12,993 nucleotides of DNA from NCBI GenBank assembly GCA_023700845.1, contig JAMPYD010000024.1, positions 1 through 12,993 of the forward strand. Reading direction: 5' to 3'. Below the pieces are notes generated by a model. It did no database searches. It saw nothing but the letters and a program-made list of their open reading frames with translations, and was not told where the DNA came from. Positions within the stretch are counted from its first letter, which is position 1, and each line of letters starts with the position of its first letter. The position numbers were made by a program, and so were the translations under genes. Origin of the DNA: Elusimicrobiota bacterium. Its GTDB lineage: Bacteria; Elusimicrobiota; Elusimicrobia; UBA1565; UBA9628. Positions 6,287 through 12,983 of this stretch are shown here, one piece after another.

Positions 6287-7585
6287 ATGAACGCCCTCAA
6301 CGTCGCCGTGGCGGGCCTCGGCACCGTCGGCCGCGAAACGGTCCGCCTCCTGCGCGCGCGCCGCGCCGAGCTCAAGGAGCGCCTCGGCGCCGAGCTGCGC
6401 CTGGTCGCCGTCGCCGACCGCGCCGCCGCGCGCGAGGCCCGCGCGCTGGGCCTCCCCGCCTCGGTCGTCCGCTACGGCGACCCGCTCGAGATGGCCCGCC
6501 GCGCCGAGGCCGACCTGTTCGTCGAGCTGCTCGGCGGCCTGGAGACGCCCAAGCGCTTCGCGACGACGGTCCTCGGCCGCGGCAAGGCGCTGGTCACGGC
6601 CAACAAGCGCCTGCTCGCCCACGCCTGGCCCGACGTCGCGGGCGCGGCGCGCGCCGGAGGCGCGCGGCTCGCCTTCGAGGGCAGCGTCGCCGGCGGCATC
6701 CCGGTCCTGCGCGCGCTCGAGCTGTCGTTCTCCGGAGACCGCGTGCTCGGCCTCGACGGCATCCGCAACGGGACGACCACTTCCCTACTGTCGCGCGGAG
6801 AGGAAGGCGCGTCCCCCGCGGACGCCCTCGCCGAGGCGCAGGCGCTCGGCTTCGCCGAGAAAGACCCGTCGATGGACCTCTCCGGGCAGGACGCCGCGCA
6901 GAAGCTGACCGTGCTCGCCGGCCTCGTCACCGGCGGCTGGCTGAAGCCCGGCTCGTTTCCCGTCGCGGGCATCGAGCCCGTGACCGCGCGCGACCTCTCC
7001 TTCGCCCGCGAGCGCCTGGGCATGGCCGCGCGGCTCGTCGCCTCGCTGCGCTTCTCCGGCAAGCCGGGCGCGCCCGCCGTCTCGGCCTCCGTGGCCCCGA
7101 CCTTGGTCCCCCTCGGCCACCCGCTCGCCGCGGTCCGGCGCCAGTACAACGCCCTGCTCGTGCACACCGCGTCGGCCGGGGACCTCATGTTCTACGGCCG
7201 GGGCGCGGGCGCCGGGCCGACGGCGTCGGCCGTGCTCGCCGACGTGTTCGTCCTCGCGCGCGACATCCGGGGCGGCCTGCCCCCCGCGCAGTCCGCGTCG
7301 CGTCGGCTGGACCTGGCCTCGCCCGACCACGCGGTGTCCCCGTTCTACCTGCGCCTCGAGGTCCTCGACCGCCCCGGCGCCCTGGCCCGCATCGCCGACG
7401 CGCTCGCCGACGCGGGCGTCTCGATCGCCGCGATCCATCAGGACAAGGCGGTCGGCGGGCGCTCGGTGCCGGTGATGATCGTCACGCACGCGACCCCGCG
7501 CGGGCGCTTCGAACGCGCGCGCAAGCGCATCATGTCCTTGGCCGCGGTCAAGCCGTCCCACTGCGCGATGAGGATGATGGCGTGA
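6287..7585 (+). CDS. hom: Homoserine dehydrogenase
   Basis: Reduces aspartate 4-semialdehyde to homoserine with NAD(P)H in the cytoplasm, the branch-point step towards threonine (and methionine). The 432 residues match the standard monofunctional enzyme with a C-terminal ACT domain. The NAD(P) motif GLGTVG is at residues 10-15; VTANKRLLA (about 104-112), the block GSVAGGIPVLRALE and NGTTTSLLS form the substrate and dimer region. GQDAAQK carries the probable catalytic Lys206. The ACT domain starts near residue 350 (FYLRLEVLDRPGALARIADAL) and is the usual site of threonine inhibition. The gene lies 4 nt after the SDR stop, and its own stop overlaps thrC by 4 nt. The ATG is fixed by the N-terminal Rossmann strand; it has no Shine-Dalgarno but a -10 box at leaderless distance. 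Confidence 0.96.
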   Translation: MNALNVAVAGLGTVGRETVRLLRARRAELKERLGAELRLVAVADRAAAREARALGLPASVVRYGDPLEMARRAEADLFVELLGGLETPKRFATTVLGRGKALVTANKRLLAHAWPDVAGAARAGGARLAFEGSVAGGIPVLRALELSFSGDRVLGLDGIRNGTTTSLLSRGEEGASPADALAEAQALGFAEKDPSMDLSGQDAAQKLTVLAGLVTGGWLKPGSFPVAGIEPVTARDLSFARERLGMAARLVASLRFSGKPGAPAVSASVAPTLVPLGHPLAAVRRQYNALLVHTASAGDLMFYGRGAGAGPTASAVLADVFVLARDIRGGLPPAQSASRRLDLASPDHAVSPFYLRLEVLDRPGALARIADALADAGVSIAAIHQDKAVGGRSVPVMIVTHATPRGRFERARKRIMSLAAVKPSHCAMRMMA

Positions 7586-8598
7586 GCGGCCTGATCTCGC
7601 GCTGGCACCGCCGCCTGCCGGTGACGGCGCGCACGCCGATCATCACGCTCGGCGAAGGGAACACCCCCCTCGTCCGGGCCGACCGCGTGGCGAAGGCCGC
7701 GGGCCTGCCGCCGGGCTCGGTCTTCCTCAAGGTCGAGGGCGCCAACCCGACGGGTTCATTTAAAGATCGGGGCATGACGCTCGCGATCTCGAAGGCCGTC
7801 GAGGCGGGCGCGACCGGCGTGCTGTGCGCCTCCACCGGCAACACCTCGGCGTCGGCGGCCGCCTACGCGGCGCGCGCCGGCCTGCGCTGCGTCGTCTTCC
7901 TGCCCAAGGGCAAGGTCGCCGCGGGCAAGCTCTCCCAGGCGGTCATGCACGGCGCCGAGATCGTCGAGGTCGCCGGCAACTTCGACCAGGCGCTGGAGAT
8001 GGCCGTCGAGGCGGCGAAGACGAAGGGCTTCGCCCTCGTCAACTCCTCGAACCCTTTCCGCATCGAGGGCCAGAAGACCGCGGCCTTCGAGATCCTGGAG
8101 CAGCTCGGCCGCGCGCCCGACAACCATTTCATCCCCGTGGGCAACGCCGGCAACATCACCGCGTACTGGCGGGGCTACAAGGAGAGCGGCGCCGCGCCGC
8201 GCATGTTCGGCTGGCAGGCCGCGGGTGCGGCGCCCCTCGTCTCCGGCAAGCCCGTCCTGAACCCCGCGACGATCGCGACGGCCATCCGCATCGGCCGCCC
8301 GGTGTCCTGGGACGGCGCGGTCGCCGCGCGCGACGAGTCCGGCGGCCTGATCGGCAAGGTGACCGACGCCGAGATCCTCGCCGCGTACCGCTTCCTCGCG
8401 CGCTCCGAGGGCGTGTTCTGCGAGCCCTCCTCGGCCGCCTCCGTCGCCGGCCTGCTCAAGCTCGGCAAAAAAGGCAAGGCGCCGAGCGGCGTCAGCGTCT
8501 GCGTGCTGACGGGCAACGGCCTCAAGGACCCGGACATCACCGCGCGCTTCGCGCCGAGGATCCGGCGCGTGAAGGCCGGCGGGGCGATCAGGCTCTGA
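7582..8598 (+). CDS. thrC: Threonine synthase (PLP-dependent)
   Basis: Converts O-phosphohomoserine and water to threonine and phosphate. The 338-residue product belongs to the short fold-type II threonine synthases. The N-terminus LPVTARTPIITLGEGNTPL is the family's opening block. The PLP Schiff-base lysine is Lys61 in GSFKDRG, CASTGNTSASAAAYA follows, the phosphate loop appears as PVGNAGNITAYW, and EPSSAASVAGLL lies near the C-terminus. The start is GTG at 7582, supported by GAGGA (7570-7574) seven bases upstream and by a 4-nt overlap with hom (GTGA), which implies translational coupling. The stop is one base before thrB. The codons for Ser59-Asp62 at the PLP site are all A/T-rich, unlike the surroundings. 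Confidence 0.96.
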   Translation: MSGLISRWHRRLPVTARTPIITLGEGNTPLVRADRVAKAAGLPPGSVFLKVEGANPTGSFKDRGMTLAISKAVEAGATGVLCASTGNTSASAAAYAARAGLRCVVFLPKGKVAAGKLSQAVMHGAEIVEVAGNFDQALEMAVEAAKTKGFALVNSSNPFRIEGQKTAAFEILEQLGRAPDNHFIPVGNAGNITAYWRGYKESGAAPRMFGWQAAGAAPLVSGKPVLNPATIATAIRIGRPVSWDGAVAARDESGGLIGKVTDAEILAAYRFLARSEGVFCEPSSAASVAGLLKLGKKGKAPSGVSVCVLTGNGLKDPDITARFAPRIRRVKAGGAIRL

Positions 8599-8599
8599 C

Positions 8600-9517
8600 A
8601 TGACCAAGGTCCTCGCGCGCGTGACGGTGACGGCCCCCGCCTCGACGAGCAACCTCGGCCCCGGCTTCGACTGCCTGGGCCTCGCCCTCGGCCTGCGCAA
8701 CGAACTCACCCTAGAACTGCACGATGCATCAGGCAGTGTCATAGTAGAAGTCGAGGGCGCCGGCGCCGACACCCTCCCCCGCGGCGAGCAGAACATGCTC
8801 GTCCACGCCGCCCGCCAGGTCCTGCCGCCGGCCCTTCCCGGACGCCTCGTCTTCAAGGCGCGCAACCGCGTGCCGCTCGCGCGCGGCCTGGGCTCCTCGG
8901 CGGCGGCGATCGTCACCGGCCTGTGGGCCGGCGCGCACCTCCTCGGCACTTTGCGCCGCTCCGAGGACGAGCTCGAGCAGATGGCCGTCGCCCTCGAGGG
9001 GCATCCCGACAACATCGCCCCCTGCGTCCACGGCGGCCTCACCGCGAGCCTCGCGGTCGACGGCCGCGCGCGCGCCCACCGCCTCGGCATCCACCCCTCG
9101 CTGTCGGCCGTGGTCTGCATCCCCGACTTCGAGCTGTCCACGAAGAAGGCCCGGGGCGTGCTGCCCGAGACCGTCTACCTCGCCGACTCCGTGTTCAACA
9201 CCTCGCGCGCGCTGCTGCTGACGAAGACGCTCGAGTCGGGCCACGTCTCGCGTCTGCCCGAGCTGATGAAGGACCGCCTGCACCAGCCCTACCGCGCCAA
9301 GCTCGTCCCCGGCCTCGAGGACGCGCTCGCCGCCGCCGTCGAGCACGGCGCCGCCGGCGCCGCGCTCTCCGGCTCGGGCCCGACCGTGTTCGCCTTCGTC
9401 GAGGGCCGCAACGCCTCCGCCGGCGAGGCCATGGTTCGGGCCTTCTCCAAGCACGGCGTCGCCAGCCGCTGGCTGGCCCTTCCCGTCGACCACCAGGGGG
9501 TGCGCGTCGAGCGCTAG
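8600..9517 (+). CDS. thrB: Homoserine kinase
   Basis: ATP-dependent phosphorylation of homoserine to O-phosphohomoserine, the substrate of the thrC product encoded one base upstream. The 305-residue product is a full-length GHMP kinase. Motif 1 is PASTSNLGPGFDCLGLAL (about residues 13-30). The ATP-binding motif 2, PLARGLGSSAAA, is at about 92-103. EGHPDNIAPCVHGG follows, and the C-terminal motif 3 is GAALSGSGPT (about 253-262). The stop lies 2 nt before lysC. No strong Shine-Dalgarno is seen, so coupling with thrC is likely. Codons 38-50 (8711-8749) form an island with nine of thirteen A/T-ending codons in a gene otherwise dominated by G/C endings. Confidence 0.96.
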   Translation: MTKVLARVTVTAPASTSNLGPGFDCLGLALGLRNELTLELHDASGSVIVEVEGAGADTLPRGEQNMLVHAARQVLPPALPGRLVFKARNRVPLARGLGSSAAAIVTGLWAGAHLLGTLRRSEDELEQMAVALEGHPDNIAPCVHGGLTASLAVDGRARAHRLGIHPSLSAVVCIPDFELSTKKARGVLPETVYLADSVFNTSRALLLTKTLESGHVSRLPELMKDRLHQPYRAKLVPGLEDALAAAVEHGAAGAALSGSGPTVFAFVEGRNASAGEAMVRAFSKHGVASRWLALPVDHQGVRVER

Positions 9518-9519
9518 GC

Positions 9520-10758
9520 ATGCCCCCGCGGAAGATCACGGTCATGAAGTTCGGCGGCACCTCCGTCGCCGACCCCGAGAAGATCCAGCGCGCCGCCGAG
9601 CGCGCGATCGGCGAGCGCCGCAAGGGCTTCGGCGTCGTCGTCGTGGTGTCCGCCCCCGGCGACATGACCGACGAGCTGATCGCGCTGGCCGAGCGCATCA
9701 CCCCCAAGCCGGACGACCGCGAGCTCGATCAGCTGATCACGACCGGCGAGCAGGTCGGCATCTCCCTCTTCGCGATGGCGTGCCGCTCCCGGGGCGTTCC
9801 CGCCATTTCCCTGACGGGCCCGCAGGCCGGCATCGCCGCGGTCGGCGACGCCGCGCGCGCCCAGATCCGGACGATCCGGACCGCGGCCATCCGCCGCCAC
9901 CTGAAGGCCGGCCGCATCGTCGTCGTCGCCGGCTTCCAGGGCCTCGCCCCGAACGGCGACACCGTCACGCTCGGCCGCGGCGGCTCGGACCTCACCGCGG
10001 TGGCGCTGGCCTCGGCGCTCAGGACCGGGCGCTGCGAGATCTTTTCCGACGTGAAGGGCGTCTACACCGCCGACCCGCGCATCGTCCACGACGCCCGCAA
10101 GCTGTCCCGCATCTCCTTCGAGGAGATGCTCGAGCTCGCCGGCTCCGGCGCGCAGGTCATGCAGGCCCGCTCGATGGAGGTCGCCGAGCGCTTCGGCGTC
10201 GAGATCCACGTCCGCTCCGCCTTCCACCCCCTTCCCGGAACCTGGGTCGTCGCCAAGGAGAAGCTCATGCTGGAAAAAGCCTTCGTCTCAAGCCTCGCCC
10301 TCGACAAGAGCGAGGTGCGCCTGACCGTCGTCGGCGTCCCCGACCAGCCCGGCGTCGCCGCGAAGGTCCTGACCGCCCTCGCCTCCGCCGACATCCCCGT
10401 GGACATGATCATCCAGTCCGCGCCGAGCCAGGCCGGCGTCAACGACATGTCCTTCATGACGCCGAAGGCGTTCGCGGTCAAGGCCAAAAAGGCCCTCGAG
10501 GGCGTCGCCAAGGCCCTGCGCGCGGAGCGCGTCGACCTCAACGAGGCCGTCGCCAAGATCTCCGCCGTCGGCACGGGCTTTCGCCACTCCCCGAAGATCG
10601 CGGCGACGATGTTCTCCGCGCTGGCGGAGCAGAAGATCAACATCCACATGATCTCCGCCTCCGACCTGCGCGTGTCCTGCATCGTCGACTCGGCGCACGC
10701 CGAGTCGGCGCTGAAGGCGCTGCACAAGGCCTACGGCCTGGGGAAGGGGAAAAAATAA
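9520..10758 (+). CDS. lysC: Aspartate kinase (monofunctional, two ACT domains)
   Basis: Phosphorylates aspartate to 4-aspartyl phosphate, the first step of the lysine/threonine/methionine family. The 412 residues fit the Bacillus/Corynebacterium type. The kinase domain opens with KFGGTSVAD (Lys10 onward), then VVVVSAPGDMTDELI, TTGEQVGISLFA, the substrate/ATP block TLGRGGSDLTAVALA and FSDVKGVYTADPR. Two ACT domains follow (about 262-340 and 343-405), the first with VPDQPGVAAKVL, the second with GFRHSPKIAATMFSALAEQKINIHMISAS. These normally bind lysine and/or threonine. The start 2 nt after thrB leaves eight residues before KFGG, as in homologues; it lacks a good Shine-Dalgarno. An internal start for a beta chain lies at codon 250. 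The stop overlaps the next ATG by one base (TAATG). asd is not in the window. Confidence 0.96.
   Translation: MPPRKITVMKFGGTSVADPEKIQRAAERAIGERRKGFGVVVVVSAPGDMTDELIALAERITPKPDDRELDQLITTGEQVGISLFAMACRSRGVPAISLTGPQAGIAAVGDAARAQIRTIRTAAIRRHLKAGRIVVVAGFQGLAPNGDTVTLGRGGSDLTAVALASALRTGRCEIFSDVKGVYTADPRIVHDARKLSRISFEEMLELAGSGAQVMQARSMEVAERFGVEIHVRSAFHPLPGTWVVAKEKLMLEKAFVSSLALDKSEVRLTVVGVPDQPGVAAKVLTALASADIPVDMIIQSAPSQAGVNDMSFMTPKAFAVKAKKALEGVAKALRAERVDLNEAVAKISAVGTGFRHSPKIAATMFSALAEQKINIHMISASDLRVSCIVDSAHAESALKALHKAYGLGKGKK
10255..10260 (+). promoter_or_regulatory. Internal ribosome binding site in lysC
   Basis: AAGGAG, a full Shine-Dalgarno match, sits 6 bases before the in-frame ATG at 10267 (codon 250 of lysC). 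It is among the best ribosome binding sites in the window, while the lysC start itself has none. Position and spacing suit independent translation of the ACT (beta) chain. Confidence 0.6.
10267..10758 (+). CDS. lysC: Aspartokinase beta subunit from an internal in-frame start (both ACT domains)
   Basis: From the ATG at codon 250, preceded by AAGGAG at 6 nt, the lysC frame would give a 163-residue protein beginning MLEKAFVSSLALDKSEV. It comprises exactly the two ACT regulatory domains. B. subtilis aspartokinase II and the C. glutamicum enzyme are known alpha2beta2 complexes in which beta is made from just such an internal start at the linker between kinase and ACT regions. The same position here supports the same design: the alpha chain is catalytic and beta completes the effector-binding ACT dimer. 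Expression of beta in this organism is inferred from the sequence. Confidence 0.6.
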   Translation: MLEKAFVSSLALDKSEVRLTVVGVPDQPGVAAKVLTALASADIPVDMIIQSAPSQAGVNDMSFMTPKAFAVKAKKALEGVAKALRAERVDLNEAVAKISAVGTGFRHSPKIAATMFSALAEQKINIHMISASDLRVSCIVDSAHAESALKALHKAYGLGKGKK

Positions 10759-11291
10759 TGTCCGTCTTCGTCGCCATCGACTTCGAGACCGCCGACCAAG
10801 GCCGCGACTCCGCCTGCTCCGTCGGCCTCGTGCGCGTGGAGAACGGCGTCGTCGTCAAGAAGGCCGTCCAGCTCATCCGCCCGCCGAGGCTCGAGGGCGG
10901 AGACCTGTTCACCCCCGCGCCGGCGGAGTTCATGTTCACCTACATCCACGGCATCAAGCCCGAGCAGGTGCTCGACGCGCCGACCTTCGCCCAGGCCTGG
11001 CCCAAGCTCTCCCCGATGCTCGCCGGCGCGCAGTTCCTGGCCGCGCACAACGCCCCGTTTGACGCAGGAGTCCTCGAGGCTTGCTGCATAGCCGCCAAGC
11101 TGCCCAAGCCCGCGCACCGCTTCATCTGCACCGTGCGCCTGGCGCGCAGCACCTGGAACATCTACCCGACCAAGCTCTCCAACGTCTGCCAGCACCTCAA
11201 CATCGAGCTCAACCACCACGAGGCGCTCTCCGACGCCCACGCCTGCGCCCAGATCGTCATCGCCGCCGAAAAGAAAGGCGTCAAGATCTAG
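10758..11291 (+). CDS. DnaQ-like 3'-5' exonuclease (DEDDh family)
   Basis: Stand-alone 177-residue exonuclease domain related to the proofreading epsilon subunit of DNA polymerase III. Exo I is IDFETA with Asp8 and Glu10; Exo II is AHNAPFDAGVL with Asp102; Exo III is HHEALSDAHA with His153/His154 and Asp159. All metal-binding and catalytic residues of the DEDDh set are present. There is no polymerase, helicase or BRCT extension, so it is not a full DnaQ with the alpha-binding tail, and may act on DNA or RNA ends. The ATG overlaps the lysC stop (TAATG) and has AAGGGG upstream (10745-10750). It is the last gene of the threonine run, with no evident metabolic link, and its stop shares CTAG with the convergent glycosyltransferase gene. 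Confidence 0.88.
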   Translation: MSVFVAIDFETADQGRDSACSVGLVRVENGVVVKKAVQLIRPPRLEGGDLFTPAPAEFMFTYIHGIKPEQVLDAPTFAQAWPKLSPMLAGAQFLAAHNAPFDAGVLEACCIAAKLPKPAHRFICTVRLARSTWNIYPTKLSNVCQHLNIELNHHEALSDAHACAQIVIAAEKKGVKI

Positions 11292-12676
11292 CGGCGCAGC
11301 GCGGCGAGTTGGGCGCCGGTGGCCAGGCTGACGCGCTCGAGCGAGAGCGTGCGGCCCTGGTCGACGACGACGATCGGGCCCAGGCCGGGAAGGTCCTTGT
11401 CCTCGATCACGCCCGGATAAGGCGGCATGCCCCGGTAGTCCATGCCGTCGGCCTCGGAGGCGACGAGCAGGTGGCGGCGCTCGGGCAGGTAGTAGACGCG
11501 CAGGGGCAGGTAGTAGTACTTGCCCAGGTGCACGACGGGCACGCCCGCGTCCGAGGCGGCCCGGATCCGGGCGGACAGGGCGTCGAGGCGGGGGTCGACC
11601 ATGACGGCCGAGAAGAAATAGCCGGCGCAGCCCGCCGCGACGACGACGCCGGCGGCGGCGCGCGTCCAGCCCCGGCGCGCGCCCAGCGCCGCGAGCAGGA
11701 GCACGACGGGCGACAGCGGGACGAAGTACCGCGCCTGGGTGACGGGCCGGCCGCTCCACAGCTCGGCGGCGGCCACGAGCGCCAGCCCGGCGGCGAGGTA
11801 GGTCAGGCAGAAGCCGAAGGCGCGGCGCTCCGGGGACCCGTCCGGCGTCGCGCGCGCGTCCGCCGCGGCGGACAGCGCCAGCGCGGCGAAGCCGGCGCCG
11901 ACGGCGACCCCGGTCCAGGCGGGCAGGGCCAGCCCGAGGAAGGTGACGTCGAAGAAGGCCGTGCCGAGAAGGTCCAGGACGCGCGGCGCGCTCAGCGCCT
12001 CCCCGACGACCGCGTCGCCGACGTGCGCGCGCAGCTGCGCGGCGAGCCTCGGCAGCCACGGGGCGAAGGCCAGCGCGGCGGCCGCGTGCGCGAGCAGGAA
12101 GCCGCGGACATCCGACCGGCGGGCGAGCCAGACGGCGTGGCCGGCGAGCAGGATCGCGAAGTAGTAATGCGTGTAGAGGCCGAGCGCGGCCAGCGCCGCG
12201 TAGGCGGCCCACAGCCGCGCGCGCGGCTTCTCCCCGGCCAGCGCGAGCGCGACGCGCATCGAGAGCAGGCTGAGGAGCAGCAGCAGCGAGTACGCCCGCC
12301 CGTCCTGCGCGACGTGGATCCAGAAGGAGGACAGGGCCGCGAGCCAGAGCGCGGGCAGGCGGGCGCGCTCGGGCAGCAGCCGCTCGGCGAGCGCGCGGAA
12401 GGCGAACAGGGAGCCGATCCCGCACAGCGCGGAGAACAGGCGCAGCCCCAGGCGCGGATCGGCGAAGGCCTCCAGCCAGAAGCGCATCAGCCCGTAGTAC
12501 AGCGGCGGGTTGACCTCGTTGCTCACCAGCAGCGGGACCAGCTCGGCCAGGGGCCGGCCGGCGAGAAGCAAGGTGCTCGCCTCGTCGAACCACAGCGACT
12601 TCGCGCCGAGCAGCAGCAGGCGCAGCACGGCCCCGCTCAGCACCGCCGCGCCCGCCCATCTCGCCGCCTTGGTCAT
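11288..12676 (-). CDS. Membrane GT-C glycosyltransferase, family 39/PMT-like (ArnT-type fold)
   Basis: A 462-residue polytopic membrane protein with about ten hydrophobic segments between residues 8 and 370, then a soluble C-terminal part (about 375-462). The catalytic first-loop motif WFDEAS with Asp31-Glu32 follows transmembrane segment 1. NPPLYYGLMRFW (about 56-67) and the later QDGRAYSL (Asp125, Arg127) match the conserved pattern of polyprenyl-phosphate-sugar dependent GT39/GT83 enzymes. It should transfer a sugar from a lipid-phosphate donor to an acceptor facing the periplasm, such as a protein, lipid A or cell-surface glycan. The acceptor cannot be read from sequence. The ATG lies exactly 6 bases after TACAAT with no Shine-Dalgarno (leaderless candidate). 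The gene is divergent from the histone gene, and its stop overlaps the exonuclease stop. Confidence 0.85.
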   Translation of the reverse strand: MTKAARWAGAAVLSGAVLRLLLLGAKSLWFDEASTLLLAGRPLAELVPLLVSNEVNPPLYYGLMRFWLEAFADPRLGLRLFSALCGIGSLFAFRALAERLLPERARLPALWLAALSSFWIHVAQDGRAYSLLLLLSLLSMRVALALAGEKPRARLWAAYAALAALGLYTHYYFAILLAGHAVWLARRSDVRGFLLAHAAAALAFAPWLPRLAAQLRAHVGDAVVGEALSAPRVLDLLGTAFFDVTFLGLALPAWTGVAVGAGFAALALSAAADARATPDGSPERRAFGFCLTYLAAGLALVAAAELWSGRPVTQARYFVPLSPVVLLLAALGARRGWTRAAAGVVVAAGCAGYFFSAVMVDPRLDALSARIRAASDAGVPVVHLGKYYYLPLRVYYLPERRHLLVASEADGMDYRGMPPYPGVIEDKDLPGLGPIVVVDQGRTLSLERVSLATGAQLAALRR

Positions 12677-12682
12677 GGGCTT

Positions 12683-12688
12683 ATTGTA
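12683..12688 (-). promoter_or_regulatory. -10 box (TACAAT) for the glycosyltransferase gene
   Basis: On the minus strand TACAAT is followed by AAGCCC and the ATG, again a six-base gap that would place +1 on the start codon. No good -35 is present at 16-18 bp (the region reads GTAAAG/TGTAAA). The whole 17-bp stretch upstream of the box is the palindrome at 12689-12705. Confidence 0.5.
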
Positions 12689-12705
12689 GCGGTATCGTGT
12701 ACCGC
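12689..12705. promoter_or_regulatory. 17-bp palindrome between divergent promoters, candidate shared operator
   Basis: GCGGTA, a 5-bp centre (TCGTG) and TACCGC form a perfect dyad. On one side it abuts the TACAAT box of the glycosyltransferase; on the other it lies one base from the TTTACA box of the histone gene. A protein bound here could block the first promoter and act just upstream of the second. The regulator is unknown. Confidence 0.5.
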
Positions 12706-12706
12706 C

Positions 12707-12735
12707 TTTACAGGGCGCTCCGCCATGGATAGGAT
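12707..12735 (+). promoter_or_regulatory. Sigma70-type promoter of the histone-fold gene
   Basis: TTTACA (12707-12712) and TAGGAT (12730-12735) are separated by 17 bp, the optimal spacing; TTTACA matches the -35 consensus at five of six positions. Transcription would start near 12742, giving a leader of about 35 nt with a GGAGGA Shine-Dalgarno. A short dyad, CCGTG (12740-12744) with CACGG (12754-12758), lies at the 5' end of the leader. Confidence 0.55.
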
Positions 12736-12764
12736 GGGGCCGTGCGGTCCGGACACGGGGCCGC

Positions 12765-12770
12765 GGAGGA
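12765..12770 (+). promoter_or_regulatory. Strong ribosome binding site of the histone-fold gene
   Basis: GGAGGA lies 7 bases before the ATG at 12778. It fixes that ATG as the start rather than the in-frame GTG at 12742, which has no such site. A strong site suits an abundant chromatin protein. Confidence 0.8.
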
Positions 12771-12777
12771 TAACGAT

Positions 12778-12972
12778 ATGGCGAAGAAGATGGAAGCGCT
12801 CCTGATCGCGAGCAAGGCGAAGGGAATCCTGAAGAAGGCCGGCTGCAACACCTCCGGCGACGCCCTCGAGGGCCTCAACGGAATGGTCTACTACTACCTC
12901 ATCCAGGCCGCGAAGCGCGCCAAGGCCAACGGCCGCAAGACCGTCCGCAAGCACGACTTCCACATCGACTAG
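12778..12972 (+). CDS. Bacterial histone-fold DNA-binding protein
   Basis: A 64-residue basic protein with a single histone fold. Predicted helix 1 is residues 5-21, loop 1 about 22-27, the long helix 2 about 28-51 (ALEGLNGMVYYYLIQAAKRA), and loop 2 about 52-60. The motif GRKTVRKHD (Gly52-Asp60) matches the archaeal histone loop GRKT[IV]xxxD. It keeps the Arg53/Thr55 pair that touches DNA and the Arg53-Asp60 clamp at the same seven-residue spacing as HMfB. After Asp60 only four residues remain, so helix 3 is almost absent, as in short bacterial histones such as Bdellovibrio Bd0055. It should dimerise and coat or bend DNA as a nucleoid protein (family knowledge). Cys23 in loop 1 and the Tyr38-40 run in helix 2 are distinctive. 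It has its own promoter and is divergent from the glycosyltransferase gene. Confidence 0.88.
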   Translation: MAKKMEALLIASKAKGILKKAGCNTSGDALEGLNGMVYYYLIQAAKRAKANGRKTVRKHDFHID

Positions 12973-12983
12973 CCGCCGGCGGC
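12972..12983 (+). terminator. GC palindrome directly after the histone stop, possible terminator stem
   Basis: GCCGCCGGCGGC is a perfect 12-bp palindrome beginning on the last base of the stop codon. Only ten further bases are in the window and they contain no T run, so a terminator role is not shown. Confidence 0.2.

Noticed and set aside
8712..8726. TAGAAC-N6-ATG inside thrB as a further leaderless start
   Set aside because: The ATG is out of the thrB frame and the frame closes after six codons.
10731..12659. 642-codon minus-strand frame overlapping the glycosyltransferase
   Set aside because: Arg/Ala-rich shadow in another frame of the glycosyltransferase and opposite the exonuclease and lysC; no recognisable domain.
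12742..12777. GTG at 12742 as start of the histone gene
   Set aside because: It would precede the Shine-Dalgarno GGAGGA and add twelve residues not expected in histones; it also coincides with the predicted transcription start.
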